A stretch of 64,000 nt of DNA from Serratia proteamaculans (GTDB lineage Bacteria; Pseudomonadota; Gammaproteobacteria; Enterobacterales; Enterobacteriaceae). The notes under the pieces were generated by a model. It had not been told where the DNA came from and ran no database searches. It worked only from the letters and a program-made list of their open reading frames with translations. Positions 36,320 through 45,988 of the stretch are shown here, one piece after another. The first letter of the stretch is position 1, and each line of letters begins with the position of its first letter. A program made the translations under genes and the position numbers. Where the stretch lies: NCBI RefSeq assembly GCF_013337185.1, contig NZ_SWDE01000001.1, forward strand, positions 124,001-188,000, given 5' to 3'.

Positions 36320-37363
36320 ATGACATCGCCAGCGATCCGTTTAACCCAGTACAGCCATGGCGCCGGCTGCGGTTGTAAAATCTCACCGAAAGTTCTCGAA
36401 ACTATTCTGCACAGCGAGCGGGAGAAATTTGTCGATCCGCGCTTGCTGGTGGGTAATGAAACCCGTGACGATGCGGCGGTGTATGACATCGGCAACGGCG
36501 TGGGCATTATCAGCACCACCGACTTCTTTATGCCGATCGTCGATAACCCGTTCGACTTCGGGCGCATTGCCGCCACCAACGCCATCAGCGACGTGTATGC
36601 CATGGGCGGTAAACCGATCATGGCGATTGCCATTCTGGGCTGGCCGATTGCCACGCTGCCGGCGGAAGTGGCGCAACAGGTGATCGACGGCGGGCGTTAT
36701 GCTTGCCAGCAGGCGGGTATCTCTCTGGCGGGGGGCCATTCTATCGATGCGCCAGAGCCTATTTTTGGCCTGGCGGTAACCGGCATCGTCAATACCGAGC
36801 GGGTGAAGAAAAACAGCGCGGCGCAGGCCGGAGCCAAATTATACCTGACCAAGCCGTTGGGCATTGGTGTGCTGACTACCGCCGAGAAGAAAAGCAAGCT
36901 GTTGCCAGAGCATGAAGGCCTGGCGACCGAAGTGATGTGCCAACTGAACAAACCGGGCACCGATTTTGCCGAAGTCGAAGGCGTGACGGCGATGACCGAC
37001 GTCACCGGTTTCGGCCTGCTGGGCCATCTGAGCGAGGTTTGCCAGGGTTCAGGGCTACAGGCGACGGTATGGTTTGATCAGGTGCCTAAATTGCCGGACA
37101 TAGAGCGTTATATTGCCGAAGGCTGCGTACCCGGCGGTACCGGGCGCAATTTTGACAGTTACGGCCATCTGGTCGGTGAAATGACCGATCTGCAGCGCCA
37201 ATTGCTGTGCGATCCGCAGACCTCCGGCGGCTTGCTGCTGGCGGTACTGCCTGAAGCGGAGCAGCAGGTGCAGGCGATTGCCGAGCGCCACGGCATTCAA
37301 CTCCAGGCTATCGGTGAACTGCATGCGGTCGTGCCGGGCAAGCCGTTGATCGAGGTTGTCTAG
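36320..37363 (+). CDS. selD: Selenide, water dikinase SelD
   Basis: Makes selenophosphate from selenide and ATP, the selenium donor for selenocysteine and for 2-selenouridine in tRNA. Starting at the ATG 36320, after GGGAG, the protein has 347 residues. The active-site residue is Cys17 in [15 protein letters not shown] (TGC codon), so it is the cysteine form, not a selenoprotein. It shows the AIR-synthase-like fold with [20 protein letters not shown] and [14 protein letters not shown]. The stop overlaps the GTG start of selU by one base, which couples the supplier of selenophosphate to one of its users. Confidence 0.97.
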   Translation: MTSPAIRLTQYSHGAGCGCKISPKVLETILHSEREKFVDPRLLVGNETRDDAAVYDIGNGVGIISTTDFFMPIVDNPFDFGRIAATNAISDVYAMGGKPIMAIAILGWPIATLPAEVAQQVIDGGRYACQQAGISLAGGHSIDAPEPIFGLAVTGIVNTERVKKNSAAQAGAKLYLTKPLGIGVLTTAEKKSKLLPEHEGLATEVMCQLNKPGTDFAEVEGVTAMTDVTGFGLLGHLSEVCQGSGLQATVWFDQVPKLPDIERYIAEGCVPGGTGRNFDSYGHLVGEMTDLQRQLLCDPQTSGGLLLAVLPEAEQQVQAIAERHGIQLQAIGELHAVVPGKPLIEVV

Positions 37364-38481
37364 TGTCAGCCACCAGGGAACGGGAAGACAGCCAGGACTA
37401 TCGCCGTATTTTTTTGCAGAATATCCCGCTGATTGACGTGCGTGCACCGGTTGAGTTTCAGCAGGGGGCTTTCGCCAATGCCATCAATCTGCCGTTAATG
37501 AATGACGATGAGCGGCAGGCGGTTGGCACCTGTTACAAACAGCAAGGGCAGCAGGCAGCGATTGCCCTGGGCCACAGCCTGGTTAATGGCAGGCTGCGCG
37601 AGCAACGTACGGCCGCTTGGCTGGCGCAATGTGCTCAATGGCCGGAAGGCTATATTTACTGCTTCCGCGGCGGTTTGCGTTCGCAACTGGTGCAACAGTG
37701 GCTGCGTGAGGCCGGCGTCGCCTATCCGCGCATCACCGGCGGTTACAAGGCCCTGCGCAATTTTCTGCTTACCACGCTGGAGCAAAGCGCCGAACTGCCG
37801 ATGGTGCTGATTGGCGGCAATACCGGCAGCGGTAAAACGCTGCTGGTCAATGAGCTGGCCGACGGTGTTGATCTGGAAGGTGCGGCGCACCACCGCGGGT
37901 CATCTTTTGGTCGAACGCTGGTGAGTCAAAGCGGCCAGATTGATTTTGAGAATCGTCTGGCTGTGTTATTGCTGAAAAAACAGCATGGTGGCTGCCGCCG
38001 CTGGGTGCTGGAAGATGAAGGGCGCATTATCGGCAGCAACAACCTGCCATTACCGATCTTCAACCGCATGCAGCAGGCACCGGTGGCGGTGATAGACGAT
38101 CCTTTTGAGGTGCGTCTGGCACGGCTGCAGCACGAATATATCGATCGGATGCGTATTGAGTTTGAACAGGCCTACGGTGCGCAGCTTGGCTGGCAGAAGT
38201 ACGATGAATATCTGCATCACGGCCTGTTTGCCATTCGCCGCCGCCTGGGGCTGGAGCGTTTCCAACTGCTGACGCAGCACCTGGAACGGGCACTGCAGCA
38301 TCAGCAGGTCAGTGGAAATAGTGACCAGCATCAGCAGTGGCTGGTGCCGTTGTTGCAGCACTACTACGATCCGATGTATCACTACCAATTGGAAAAGAAA
38401 TCCCAGCGGATTGTGTTCCGTGGGAATTATGCTGAAGTAAGAGAATTCCTGATGACGTACAGCCAGAATAACGGTGAATAA
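37363..38481 (+). CDS. selU: tRNA 2-selenouridine synthase SelU (MnmH)
   Basis: Converts 2-thiouridine to 2-selenouridine at the wobble base of some tRNAs, using selenophosphate, and can also add a geranyl group. It has 372 residues. It combines an amino-terminal rhodanese domain, with the catalytic cysteine in [15 protein letters not shown] and the start [15 protein letters not shown], with a P-loop domain, [16 protein letters not shown]. The GTG start at 37363 overlaps the selD stop (TAGTG), and its own stop overlaps the topB start (TAATG). In E. coli this gene (ybbB) is elsewhere on the chromosome, so the position next to selD is a useful clue to function. Confidence 0.95.
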   Translation: MSATREREDSQDYRRIFLQNIPLIDVRAPVEFQQGAFANAINLPLMNDDERQAVGTCYKQQGQQAAIALGHSLVNGRLREQRTAAWLAQCAQWPEGYIYCFRGGLRSQLVQQWLREAGVAYPRITGGYKALRNFLLTTLEQSAELPMVLIGGNTGSGKTLLVNELADGVDLEGAAHHRGSSFGRTLVSQSGQIDFENRLAVLLLKKQHGGCRRWVLEDEGRIIGSNNLPLPIFNRMQQAPVAVIDDPFEVRLARLQHEYIDRMRIEFEQAYGAQLGWQKYDEYLHHGLFAIRRRLGLERFQLLTQHLERALQHQQVSGNSDQHQQWLVPLLQHYYDPMYHYQLEKKSQRIVFRGNYAEVREFLMTYSQNNGE

Positions 38482-40406
38482 TGCGACTGTTTATTGCCGA
38501 GAAACCGAGTTTGGCGCGCGCCATTGCCGACGTACTTCCCAAGCCACATCGCCGCGGCGACGGGTTTATCGCCTGCGGTAACAATGATGTGGTGACCTGG
38601 TGTGTGGGCCACTTGTTAGAACAGGCGCAGCCGGATGCCTACGACAGCCGTTATGCGCGCTGGTCGCTGGCGGACCTGCCGATCATCCCTGAAAAGTGGC
38701 AGTTGCAGCCACGGCCTTCGGTCAGCAAACAGCTTAATGCCATTAAAAAGCTGCTGCACGAGGCCGATGAAGTGGTGCATGCCGGTGACCCGGACAGGGA
38801 AGGCCAATTGCTGGTGGATGAGGTGCTGGATTATCTGGCGCTATCGCCGGAAAAACGTCACAGCGTTCGCCGTTGCCTGATCAACGATCTCAACCCGCAG
38901 GCGGTGGAGCGCGCGATTGAACGGCTGCGTGACAACCGCGACTTTATCCCACTTTGTGTCTCCGCCCTGGCGCGCTCCCGTGCCGACTGGCTGTATGGCA
39001 TCAACATGACCCGCGCCTACACCATTTTGGGGCGTAATGCCGGTTATGATGGCGTGTTGTCGGTGGGCCGGGTGCAAACGCCGGTGTTGGGGCTGGTAGT
39101 CCGACGTGACGAAGATATTGAAAATTTTGTCTCGAAGGACTTCTTTGAAGTTAAAGCGCACATCGTGACGCCCAAAGACGAGCGTTTTGTCGCCCTGTGG
39201 CAACCGAGTGACTCCTGCGAGCCTTATCAGGACGAAGAAGGGCGCTTGCTGCATCGATCGTTGGCAGAGCACGTGCTCAAGCGTATCGAGGGTCAGCCGG
39301 CGCTGGTCACCTCTTATAATGATAAACGGGAATCAGATACTGCACCCTTGCCGTTTTCACTGTCGACCTTACAGATTGAGGCTTCCAAGCGCTTTAACCT
39401 GAGCGCGCAGCAGGTGCTGGACGTGTGCCAGCGGCTGTATGAAACCCATAAATTGATTACCTATCCGCGTTCCGACTGCCGCTACCTGCCGGAAGAGCAT
39501 TTTGCCGGGCGGCATTCGGTGTTGAACGCCATCAGCGTTCATCAGCCGGATCTGTATCCGCAGCCGGTGATCGACAGCGATCGTCGTAACCGTTGCTGGG
39601 ACGACAAGAAGGTGGATGCTCACCACGCTATTATTCCTACCGCCCGTGCCAGTAAGGTCAGCCTTAGCCAGGATGAGCTGAACGTTTATGGCTTGGTTGC
39701 GCGGCAGTACCTGATGCAGTTCTGCCCGGATGCCATGTTCCGCAAATGCGTGATTGAGCTGGATATCGCCGGCGGCAAGTTTATCGCCAAGGCGCGTTTT
39801 CTTGCTGAGGCAGGATGGCGAACGCTGCTTGGCAGTAAAGAGCGTGATGAAGAAAATGAAGGCGCTCCGTTGCCGGTCGTGGTGAAGGATGATGAGCTAC
39901 TGTGCGAACGTGGTGAGGTGGTTGAACGCCAGACTCAACCGCCACGGCCGTTTACCGATGCCAGCCTGCTTTCCGCCATGACCGGGATTGCACGTTTCGT
40001 TCAGGATAAAGCGCTAAAGAAAATCCTGCGAGCGACCGATGGTTTAGGGACCGAGGCCACGCGCGCGGGCATCATTGAGTTGCTGTTCAAGCGGGCGTTT
40101 TTGTATAAGAAAGGGCGCTATATTCACTCCAGTGAAACCGGTCGAGCGTTGATCCATTCGCTGCCGGATATTGCTGCCCGTCCTGATATGACCGCCAACT
40201 GGGAAGCCACGCTGACGCAAATCAGTGAGAAATCCTGTCGTTATCAGGACTTTATGCAACCTCTGGTAGGCACTCTGCAGGAACTGATCTATCAGGCCAA
40301 GCAGAGCCGGGCGAGTATGGCGTTTCGCGGGTTGCCGCCGTCACCTTCTGGCGGAGCGAAAAAACGCAAGAAAAGCGCCGGTAAGGCGCGGGAGAAGAGC
40401 GAATGA
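38481..40406 (+). CDS. topB: DNA topoisomerase III
   Basis: Type IA topoisomerase that decatenates DNA and acts with RecQ. It has 641 residues. The Toprim domain starts [20 protein letters not shown], with the acidic cluster [16 protein letters not shown]. The active-site tyrosine is in [13 protein letters not shown], and the region [19 protein letters not shown] is typical. The carboxy tail is short and basic ([15 protein letters not shown]), without the zinc fingers of topoisomerase I. ATG at 38481 overlaps the selU stop; the end overlaps ynjH by 4 nt. Confidence 0.97.
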   Translation: MRLFIAEKPSLARAIADVLPKPHRRGDGFIACGNNDVVTWCVGHLLEQAQPDAYDSRYARWSLADLPIIPEKWQLQPRPSVSKQLNAIKKLLHEADEVVHAGDPDREGQLLVDEVLDYLALSPEKRHSVRRCLINDLNPQAVERAIERLRDNRDFIPLCVSALARSRADWLYGINMTRAYTILGRNAGYDGVLSVGRVQTPVLGLVVRRDEDIENFVSKDFFEVKAHIVTPKDERFVALWQPSDSCEPYQDEEGRLLHRSLAEHVLKRIEGQPALVTSYNDKRESDTAPLPFSLSTLQIEASKRFNLSAQQVLDVCQRLYETHKLITYPRSDCRYLPEEHFAGRHSVLNAISVHQPDLYPQPVIDSDRRNRCWDDKKVDAHHAIIPTARASKVSLSQDELNVYGLVARQYLMQFCPDAMFRKCVIELDIAGGKFIAKARFLAEAGWRTLLGSKERDEENEGAPLPVVVKDDELLCERGEVVERQTQPPRPFTDASLLSAMTGIARFVQDKALKKILRATDGLGTEATRAGIIELLFKRAFLYKKGRYIHSSETGRALIHSLPDIAARPDMTANWEATLTQISEKSCRYQDFMQPLVGTLQELIYQAKQSRASMAFRGLPPSPSGGAKKRKKSAGKAREKSE

Positions 40407-40696
40407 ATCACGGCTTACTGTTGCTGGCCGGTAGCGCACTGATGTTTTGCTCCACGGCGATGGCCAATCGTGGCGATGTCGATGTGGTGGTGCCAGTTTC
40501 GCCGGAAATCTGGGGGGCAGCCAAAAACGCTGCTGCTCAGCCGACAGCTCAACCTTGCAGTCGCTGCTGTATCTATCAGGATAAAAACTATTCTGAAGGG
40601 GCGATACTGAAGGTGGAAGGGGAAGCGTTGCAGTGCGTACGCGACCCCAACGTGGTGGGGACCAATCCGTTAATCTGGGTGCGTCTGAAGAAGTGA
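40403..40696 (+). CDS. ynjH: DUF1496 family exported protein YnjH
   Basis: 97-residue exported protein of the YnjH/DUF1496 family, function unknown. The ATG at 40403 overlaps the topB stop (ATGA). A signal peptide covers about residues 1-21 ([17 protein letters not shown]). The mature part has the family cysteine pattern [20 protein letters not shown] and a later LQCVRDPNV, so disulphides in the periplasm are likely. It ends [10 protein letters not shown]. It is the last gene of the selD-selU-topB-ynjH run. Confidence 0.88.
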   Translation: MNHGLLLLAGSALMFCSTAMANRGDVDVVVPVSPEIWGAAKNAAAQPTAQPCSRCCIYQDKNYSEGAILKVEGEALQCVRDPNVVGTNPLIWVRLKK

Positions 40697-40705
40697 CGCG
40701 GTAAC

Positions 40706-41107
40706 TCAGCCTTGCGCCTGCAGTGCGCTAATATAGGCGGTTAATAGCGGCACATCCGCCGGAGCCAGCGGATAATCAAATGCCTGCTCCGGCGCCAACC
40801 AGACAAAATCTGAATGGCAGCGGTTTTGTAATTCGCCGCTAAAGGTTTCAACCTGCCAGGCATGGAGCCGGATGACGCGCTCACTTTGCTGCCACTGGTT
40901 GCTGGCGACATAGCGGCCCACGCTGGCCACAATTCCCAACTCTTCGTCCAGTTCACGCGCCAGTGCCTGTGGCTGGCTCTCGCCTGCTTCTACCTTGCCG
41001 CCGGGGAACTCCCACAGTCCGGCCTGATCGCTGTCAGCATTACGCTGCGCCAAAAGAATCTGGCCATTTCTTTCAATGATGGCGGCGACGACATCGATAA
41101 TTTTCAT
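40706..41107 (-). CDS. nudG: CTP pyrophosphohydrolase NudG (Nudix)
   Basis: 133-residue Nudix hydrolase that removes pyrophosphate from (d)CTP, 5-methyl-dCTP and oxidised pyrimidine or purine nucleotides. Starting at the ATG 41105-41107 (MKIIDVVAAIIERNGQILLA). The Nudix box GGKVEAGESQPQALARELDE followed by ELGI fits GX5EX7REUXEEXGU (with L-D replacing one position). It is convergent with ynjH (9 bp apart) and downstream of xthA on the same strand, separated by a terminator. The E. coli neighbours are similar. Confidence 0.9.
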   Translation of the reverse strand: MKIIDVVAAIIERNGQILLAQRNADSDQAGLWEFPGGKVEAGESQPQALARELDEELGIVASVGRYVASNQWQQSERVIRLHAWQVETFSGELQNRCHSDFVWLAPEQAFDYPLAPADVPLLTAYISALQAQG

Positions 41108-41123
41108 AGGTACCACATAGCGA

Positions 41124-41145
41124 AACCCCGGCAATGGCCGGGGTT
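41124..41145. terminator. Hairpin terminator between xthA and nudG
   Basis: AACCCCGGC-AAT(G)-GCCGGGGTT lies directly after the xthA stop on the minus strand and before nudG. The T run is short, so termination may be partial. Confidence 0.55.
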
Positions 41146-41152
41146 GGGACAA

Positions 41153-41959
41153 TTACAGTGAGAATTCCGCCCAGACTGGCGCGTGATCCGACGGCTTTTC
41201 CATCCCGCGGATCTGATAATCGATACCGGTGGCGGTGCAGCGTGCGGCCAATGGCGTGCTGGCCAGCAGCAGATCGATTCGTAGACCCCGGTTTTCATCG
41301 AAACCCCGTGAGCGGTAGTCGAACCACGAGAATTGATCGTTACGTTCCGGGTTGGCGTGGCGGTAGGTATCGACCAGGCCCCAGTTCATCAGGCGATCCA
41401 TCCATTCGCGCTCCTCCGGCAGGAAGGAGCACTTACCGGTACGCAGCCAGCGTTTACGGCTTTCCTCGCCGATGCCGATATCGTAATCGCTTGGGCTGAT
41501 ATTCACGTCACCCATCACCAATACCGGTGAGTCCACTGACATTTGCTGCTCCAGGTAGTTTTGCAAATCCTGATAGAAGCGTGTCTTGGCGGGGAATTTG
41601 ATCGGATGGTCACGGCTTTCCCCCTGTGGGAAGTAGCCATTGATCACCGTCAGCGTGCCTTGCGGCGTCGCCAGATCGGCCATGATGATGCGGCGCTGTG
41701 CATCTTCATCATCGGTAGGGAAACCACGGCGTACGGCAAGCGGCTTCTCTTTGGTTAGCAGTGCCACGCCATAGTGACCTTTTTGGCCATGATAGAACAC
41801 GTGATAACCATGCTGGCTGACTTCTTCCAGCGGGAACATGTCATCGTGAACTTTCGTTTCCTGCAGGCCGATCACGTCGGGCTGGTGCTGTTCGATGATC
41901 GCGGCCAGTTGGTGCGGACGCGCACGCAGTCCATTGATATTAAAAGAGACAAACTTCAT
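41153..41959 (-). CDS. xthA: Exonuclease III
   Basis: Main AP endonuclease of base-excision repair, also a 3'-5' exonuclease and 3'-phosphatase. Starting at the ATG 41957-41959 ([20 protein letters not shown]) gives 268 residues, identical in length to E. coli XthA. Catalytic motifs: [10 protein letters not shown] (metal-binding glutamate), [13 protein letters not shown] (Asp/Asn pair), LRIDLLLAS and the closing [12 protein letters not shown] (Asp-His pair). A much longer in-frame extension upstream has no ribosome-binding site and is not part of the gene. Confidence 0.97.
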   Translation of the reverse strand: MKFVSFNINGLRARPHQLAAIIEQHQPDVIGLQETKVHDDMFPLEEVSQHGYHVFYHGQKGHYGVALLTKEKPLAVRRGFPTDDEDAQRRIIMADLATPQGTLTVINGYFPQGESRDHPIKFPAKTRFYQDLQNYLEQQMSVDSPVLVMGDVNISPSDYDIGIGEESRKRWLRTGKCSFLPEEREWMDRLMNWGLVDTYRHANPERNDQFSWFDYRSRGFDENRGLRIDLLLASTPLAARCTATGIDYQIRGMEKPSDHAPVWAEFSL

Positions 41960-42062
41960 GAGCGGTGCCGTTTTTACAAGAAAAATGTGTTGAGATAGTA
42001 GCAGAGTTTGACCAGAAATGTAACGCAGGCCAGCGGCATCAGGCCGCCGGCGGCAAGCTGAA

Positions 42063-42635
42063 TTATTTTGCCCAGCGGTCGTAAGTCTTGGGCTGATAGT
42101 CGTCAAACTGTTGCAGCAGGGTTTGCGCTGATTCACTGATGTGCATGGTGCCCAGATAGTCATGGCGCATAAAGCCCTGATCGGCCACGTGCTGCAGGAA
42201 ACTGTTCAGTGGGCGATAGAACCCATTCACGTCCAGCAAGCCAACCGGTTTGCTGTGATAGCCAATCTGACCCCAGGTCCAGATTTCAAACAGCTCCTCG
42301 AGGGTACCTATGCCGCCGGGCAGCGCGATAAAACCGTCTGCCAGGGCCGCCATGCGCGCCTTACGGGTGTGCATGTCCGGAACCACTTCCAGTTCGGTCA
42401 GGCCACGATGTGCGGTTTCTGCTTCTACCAGCCGCTCAGGAATGATGCCCACGGCTTCACCACCGGCGGCAAGCACGGCATCAGCCACAATGCCCATCAA
42501 CCCTTTTTTGCCGCCGCCATAAATCAGGCGTCGGCCCTGAGCGGCAAGCGTTTGCCCCAATTGCCGCGCGTTCTCGGCATAAGCAGGATTAACGCCTTCG
42601 CTGGCACCACAAAAAACGCAGATATTGTTACGCAT
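42063..42635 (-). CDS. LOG-family nucleotide phosphoribohydrolase (TIGR00730)
   Basis: 190-residue Rossmann-fold protein of the LOG (Lonely Guy)/TIGR00730 family. Members cleave the N-glycosidic bond of nucleoside 5'-monophosphates, such as cytokinin ribotides or AMP. The signature [16 protein letters not shown] (PGGxGTxxE) is present together with [17 protein letters not shown] and MHTRKARM. It starts [20 protein letters not shown]; the ATG is at 42633-42635. The exact substrate in this organism is not predictable. It follows the tRNA-Tyr genes on the same strand, 160 bp beyond the repeat described below. Confidence 0.85.
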   Translation of the reverse strand: MRNNICVFCGASEGVNPAYAENARQLGQTLAAQGRRLIYGGGKKGLMGIVADAVLAAGGEAVGIIPERLVEAETAHRGLTELEVVPDMHTRKARMAALADGFIALPGGIGTLEELFEIWTWGQIGYHSKPVGLLDVNGFYRPLNSFLQHVADQGFMRHDYLGTMHISESAQTLLQQFDDYQPKTYDRWAK

Positions 42636-42757
42636 GCACTTTCTTCCTTACTGCATTAAAGAAGTCAGTGGTATAGCGAATTGTTGACCGGAGTTCAAGT
42701 TGAGGATGCGCTGAATGGTTAAGGGAATTGATAAATGATGAACGGACAGAGTGAAAG

Positions 42758-42971
42758 GGATACTTTCGGGTTTGATTTGATTCTGGGGGGCATACAAGGA
42801 TGGTGGTGGGGGAAGGATTATTCGTCGCTGTGCGACTCACCCTGCGGGCCGCGCTGAAGCGCGTTGTCTCATTGCATGAGACTCGAACCTTGTCGAAGCT
42901 TCTCATCCCTCCCGGTAAGGAGCGATATGGATACTGCCAGGTTTGATTTGATTCTGGGGTATATACAAGGA

Positions 42972-42990
<19 letters not shown>
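42758..42990 (-). repeat. 171-bp-period repeat downstream of tRNA-Tyr
   Basis: The 62-bp blocks 42758-42819 and 42929-42990 are near-identical. Each contains GGATACT, GTTTGATTTGATTCTGGGG, then ATACAAGGA and the last 19 bases of tRNA-Tyr (plus-strand TGGTGGTGGGGGAAGGATT). The second copy belongs to the complete tRNA; the first, at 42801-42819, is only a 3' fragment of it. Between the blocks lie two hairpins (GCGC-TGAA-GCGC and GTCTCAT-TGC-ATGAGAC). This matches the arrangement of the E. coli tyrT locus, where 178-bp repeats each start with 19 bases of the tRNA and are processed to rtT RNA. Confidence 0.8.
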
Positions 42991-43056
<66 letters not shown>

Positions 43057-43152
43057 ATGGTATTCATGGTTTTACAAATTGTAGTTCCGGTTTTATCCGG
43101 AAGAAACCTGGCCGGTTCCTTTACTGCGTCTTCACTCTTAACAGAGAGAAGA

Positions 43153-43237
<85 letters not shown>

Positions 43238-43395
43238 ACTGGCCTTGCTTGCGAAACGTCTGTCTCGGTAAGCGGGGCGCATCATATCAAATGAAACGGG
43301 CGTGTAAAGCATTGAAATGCAGAAAATGAATCGTTTGCCGATTTTTTACTCGTGGCGGTGCATCCCTGAACGAAAGGCACCGCTTTCTTGAGCAA

Positions 43396-44244
43396 TTACA
43401 GGATAACCGTCCGGTTGCCGTAGACAAATACCCGTTGCGCCAGCACATGGTATAGCGCGCGGCTAAGGGCATTTTTCTCGACGTCTCGCCCGGCACGCAT
43501 CATATCTTCAGCCGAATAGGTGTGATCGACATGAATCACGTCCTGCATGATGATTGGGCCTTCATCCAGATTATCGTTAACGTAATGGGCAGTAGCGCCG
43601 ATGATTTTCACCCCGCGCTCGTAAGCCTGGTGGTAAGGGCGTGCACCGATAAAGGCCGGCAGGAACGAGTGGTGGATATTGATCACCTGGTTTGGATAAT
43701 GCTGCACGAATGCTGGTGTCAGCACGCGCATGTATTTGGCCAGCACTACGTAATCCGGCTGATACTGATCAATCTGGGCCATCATTTTCTGATCGTGTTG
43801 ATCGCGCGTCAGGCCTTCGTGGCTGACCAGGTGGAACGGGATATCAAAACGCTCTACCAGCGTTTGCAGCGTATCGTGGTTACCGATAACCGCCGCAATC
43901 TCCACATCCAGACCGCCGTAGGCGCTTTTCATCAGCAAATCGCCCAGGCAATGCGCTTCTTTGGTCACCAACACCACAATACGACGACGGCCAGAGTTAT
44001 GCAGTTCGCGAACCGAACCCACCGGCAGTGCACTGTCGAGATCCGCCAGCAAGGTAGTGTCGTTAAAAATGCCTTCCAGCTCGGTACGCATAAAGAAGCG
44101 GCCGGTGCGGTGATCAACGAATTCATTGTTCTGAACAATGTTGAGTTCATGCTTGTAACAAATATTGGTGATCTTGGCGATCAGGCCTTTGGCATCAGGA
44201 CAAATGGTGCGCAAAACTTTTCTTTGTACATTTTGGTGTGGCAT
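43396..44244 (-). CDS. purU: Formyltetrahydrofolate deformylase PurU
   Basis: Hydrolyses 10-formyltetrahydrofolate to formate and tetrahydrofolate, supplying formate for purine synthesis and balancing one-carbon pools. It has 282 residues. An amino-terminal ACT domain (RTICPDAKGLIAKITNICYK) is followed by a formyltransferase-like domain with INIHHSFLPAFIGARPYHQA and the downstream DNLDEGPIIMQDVIHVDH (catalytic Asn, His and Asp motif). The ATG is at 44242-44244. In E. coli purU also lies between tRNA-Tyr and ychJ-rssA. Confidence 0.96.
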   Translation of the reverse strand: MPHQNVQRKVLRTICPDAKGLIAKITNICYKHELNIVQNNEFVDHRTGRFFMRTELEGIFNDTTLLADLDSALPVGSVRELHNSGRRRIVVLVTKEAHCLGDLLMKSAYGGLDVEIAAVIGNHDTLQTLVERFDIPFHLVSHEGLTRDQHDQKMMAQIDQYQPDYVVLAKYMRVLTPAFVQHYPNQVINIHHSFLPAFIGARPYHQAYERGVKIIGATAHYVNDNLDEGPIIMQDVIHVDHTYSAEDMMRAGRDVEKNALSRALYHVLAQRVFVYGNRTVIL

Positions 44245-44370
44245 GGGATTGAGGATCCTGTCTGATACTGAACGTCCTGTCTTTGCAGGCGAGAGTTTTT
44301 ATCATCTATATCTTCAAGCGGCGACGCGATGGTGAGCTGCTTGAAGTCTTTGGGTTACCTTGAGCCTCGG

Positions 44371-44835
44371 CTAGCGTCCGCAGCATTTTTTATATTTTTT
44401 CCCTGAGCCGCAGGGACAAATTGCATTTCTGCCGGGTTGGGGTTTGGTTCCGTCAATATAATACCAGCGTTGGTCAAGCTGAAGGAAGCGAGAACGCTCG
44501 TGCATCGCCTGGTGCTCACCGGTGTTGCCGTCGACGAATCGGGCAATGAACTCGACAAAACCTTCCCCGGCCTCATGGCCCTGTTTTTCTTCAACCACCG
44601 TCAGACCCAGCCATTCGGTATGCTTGAAACTGTCGACGATCGCGTTACGCCATTCCGATGCATGACAGTCGGGATGCCAGGTGGCAATCAGATAATCCAC
44701 ATTGTGTTTTACGTAAGCGCTAAAGCGCGAGCGCATTAATTTTCCGGGCGTGGCCGGCGTTTGGGTGCCGTTGACGTAGGGTTCGCAGCATGCGCTATAC
44801 TCCAGTCCGCTACCGCAGGGGCATAATTCGGGCAA
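44371..44835 (-). CDS. ychJ: YchJ, SEC-C motif UPF0225 protein
   Basis: 154-residue protein of the UPF0225 family, function unknown. It has two SEC-C zinc motifs, CPCGSGLEYSACC at the start and CPCGSGKKYKKCC at the end, around a YchJ/SnoaL-like middle (RSRFSAYVKHNVDYLIATWH). The ATG at 44833-44835 has AGGAGTCACC-like sequence upstream. It is divergent from rssA and downstream of nothing obvious; the position matches E. coli. Confidence 0.93.
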   Translation of the reverse strand: MPELCPCGSGLEYSACCEPYVNGTQTPATPGKLMRSRFSAYVKHNVDYLIATWHPDCHASEWRNAIVDSFKHTEWLGLTVVEEKQGHEAGEGFVEFIARFVDGNTGEHQAMHERSRFLQLDQRWYYIDGTKPQPGRNAICPCGSGKKYKKCCGR

Positions 44836-44977
44836 GGTGACTCCTAAAATGGCCGGAACGAAATGAACGGGCCGATGCCGAAAGTGATTTAGCGCATATG
44901 TTACCTAACATCATTCGACCCTGACAATCTACGCTGACGACAGGATCGAAACAATTCACCGAAAAAAGGCGGTAATT

Positions 44978-45883
44978 ATGCGGAAAATCAAGGTTGGATT
45001 GGCATTGGGGGCAGGGGCGGCTAAAGGCTGGGCACATATTGGCGTAATCAATGCACTAAAGAAGTTGGGTGTTGAAGTCGATATAGTAGCCGGTTGTTCG
45101 GTTGGCGCATTGGTGGGGGCTGCTTTTGCCAGCCATCGTCTGCCGGCCATGGAAACCTGGGTGCGTTCATTCAGTTATTGGGATGTGATCCGTTTGATGG
45201 ATTTATCCTGGCAACGCGGTGGGCTGCTGCGTGGTGAGCGCGTATTTAATGCAGTAGGGCAGTTGTTGAAAATTGATGACATCGCCGAGTGTTCATTGAA
45301 GTTTGGTGCCGTGGCGACCAATCTGAGTACCGGACGGGAACTGTGGCTGACCGAAGGTGACATTCATCAGGCGGTGCGAGCGTCATGCAGCATGCCCGGC
45401 CTGTTGGCGCCGGTGTGGTTTGACGGTTATTGGCTGGTGGACGGCGCCGTGGTGAATCCGGTACCTATCTCATTGACCCGGGCGCTGGGGGCCGACATTG
45501 TTATTGCCGTTGACTTGCAACACGATGCCCATCTGATGCAGCAGGATTTGTTCTCGGTGCGCAGTCCTGATATGGAAGCGGCAAAAGATCTCCCTGCCCG
45601 TAACTGGCGAGGACGATTAAGGGAACGCATCAGCAAAATGACCACCAGAAAACCTAATTTCACGCCAACGGCGATGGAAATCATGGGAACTTCTATCCAG
45701 GTGCTGGAAAATCGATTGAAACGCAACCGCATGGCAGGCGATCCGCCGGATGTGCTGATCCAACCCTATTGTCCGCAGATTTCAACGTTGGATTTCCATC
45801 GCGCCGAAGAGGCGATTGAAGCCGGCAGGCTGGCAGTTGAAAAACAGCTGGATAAGCTGTTGCCCTTGATAAAAAACAAATAA
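44978..45883 (+). CDS. rssA: Patatin-like phospholipase RssA
   Basis: Predicted serine hydrolase of the patatin family, 301 residues. The oxyanion-hole GAGAAKGWAHIGVIN is near the start, the nucleophile is in GCSVGALVGA (GxSxG), and the catalytic aspartate is in LVDGAVVNPVPI (DGA). The ATG at 44978 opens MRKIKVGLALGAGAAKGWAH. It is upstream of rssB, as in E. coli, but the product is not needed for RpoS turnover there and the substrate is unknown. Confidence 0.94.
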   Translation: MRKIKVGLALGAGAAKGWAHIGVINALKKLGVEVDIVAGCSVGALVGAAFASHRLPAMETWVRSFSYWDVIRLMDLSWQRGGLLRGERVFNAVGQLLKIDDIAECSLKFGAVATNLSTGRELWLTEGDIHQAVRASCSMPGLLAPVWFDGYWLVDGAVVNPVPISLTRALGADIVIAVDLQHDAHLMQQDLFSVRSPDMEAAKDLPARNWRGRLRERISKMTTRKPNFTPTAMEIMGTSIQVLENRLKRNRMAGDPPDVLIQPYCPQISTLDFHRAEEAIEAGRLAVEKQLDKLLPLIKNK

Positions 45884-45988
45884 TTTACGGTTCTTGACTG
45901 TATAACCTGCGATGGGAGCAATTTCTGACAGGCATAAAAGGTCTTTTTGAGCCACTATTACACTATGAAAAGGGAAGAGGCTCGGCTG

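Noticed and set aside
36320-37363. SelD as a selenoprotein
   Set aside because: The active-site codon is TGC (Cys17), not TGA.
42801-42819. tRNA-Tyr 3' fragment as an integration (attachment) site remnant
   Set aside because: No integrase or phage gene nearby, and the flanking sequence is itself duplicated, which fits the tyrT-type tandem repeat better than an attR site.
42628-42906. 92-codon minus-strand frame through the tRNA-Tyr repeat (candidate Tpr-like protein)
   Set aside because: It reads through the tRNA fragment and repeat and on to the next gene's start. E. coli has a small basic protein Tpr from rtT, but I could not match it, so I call only the repeat.
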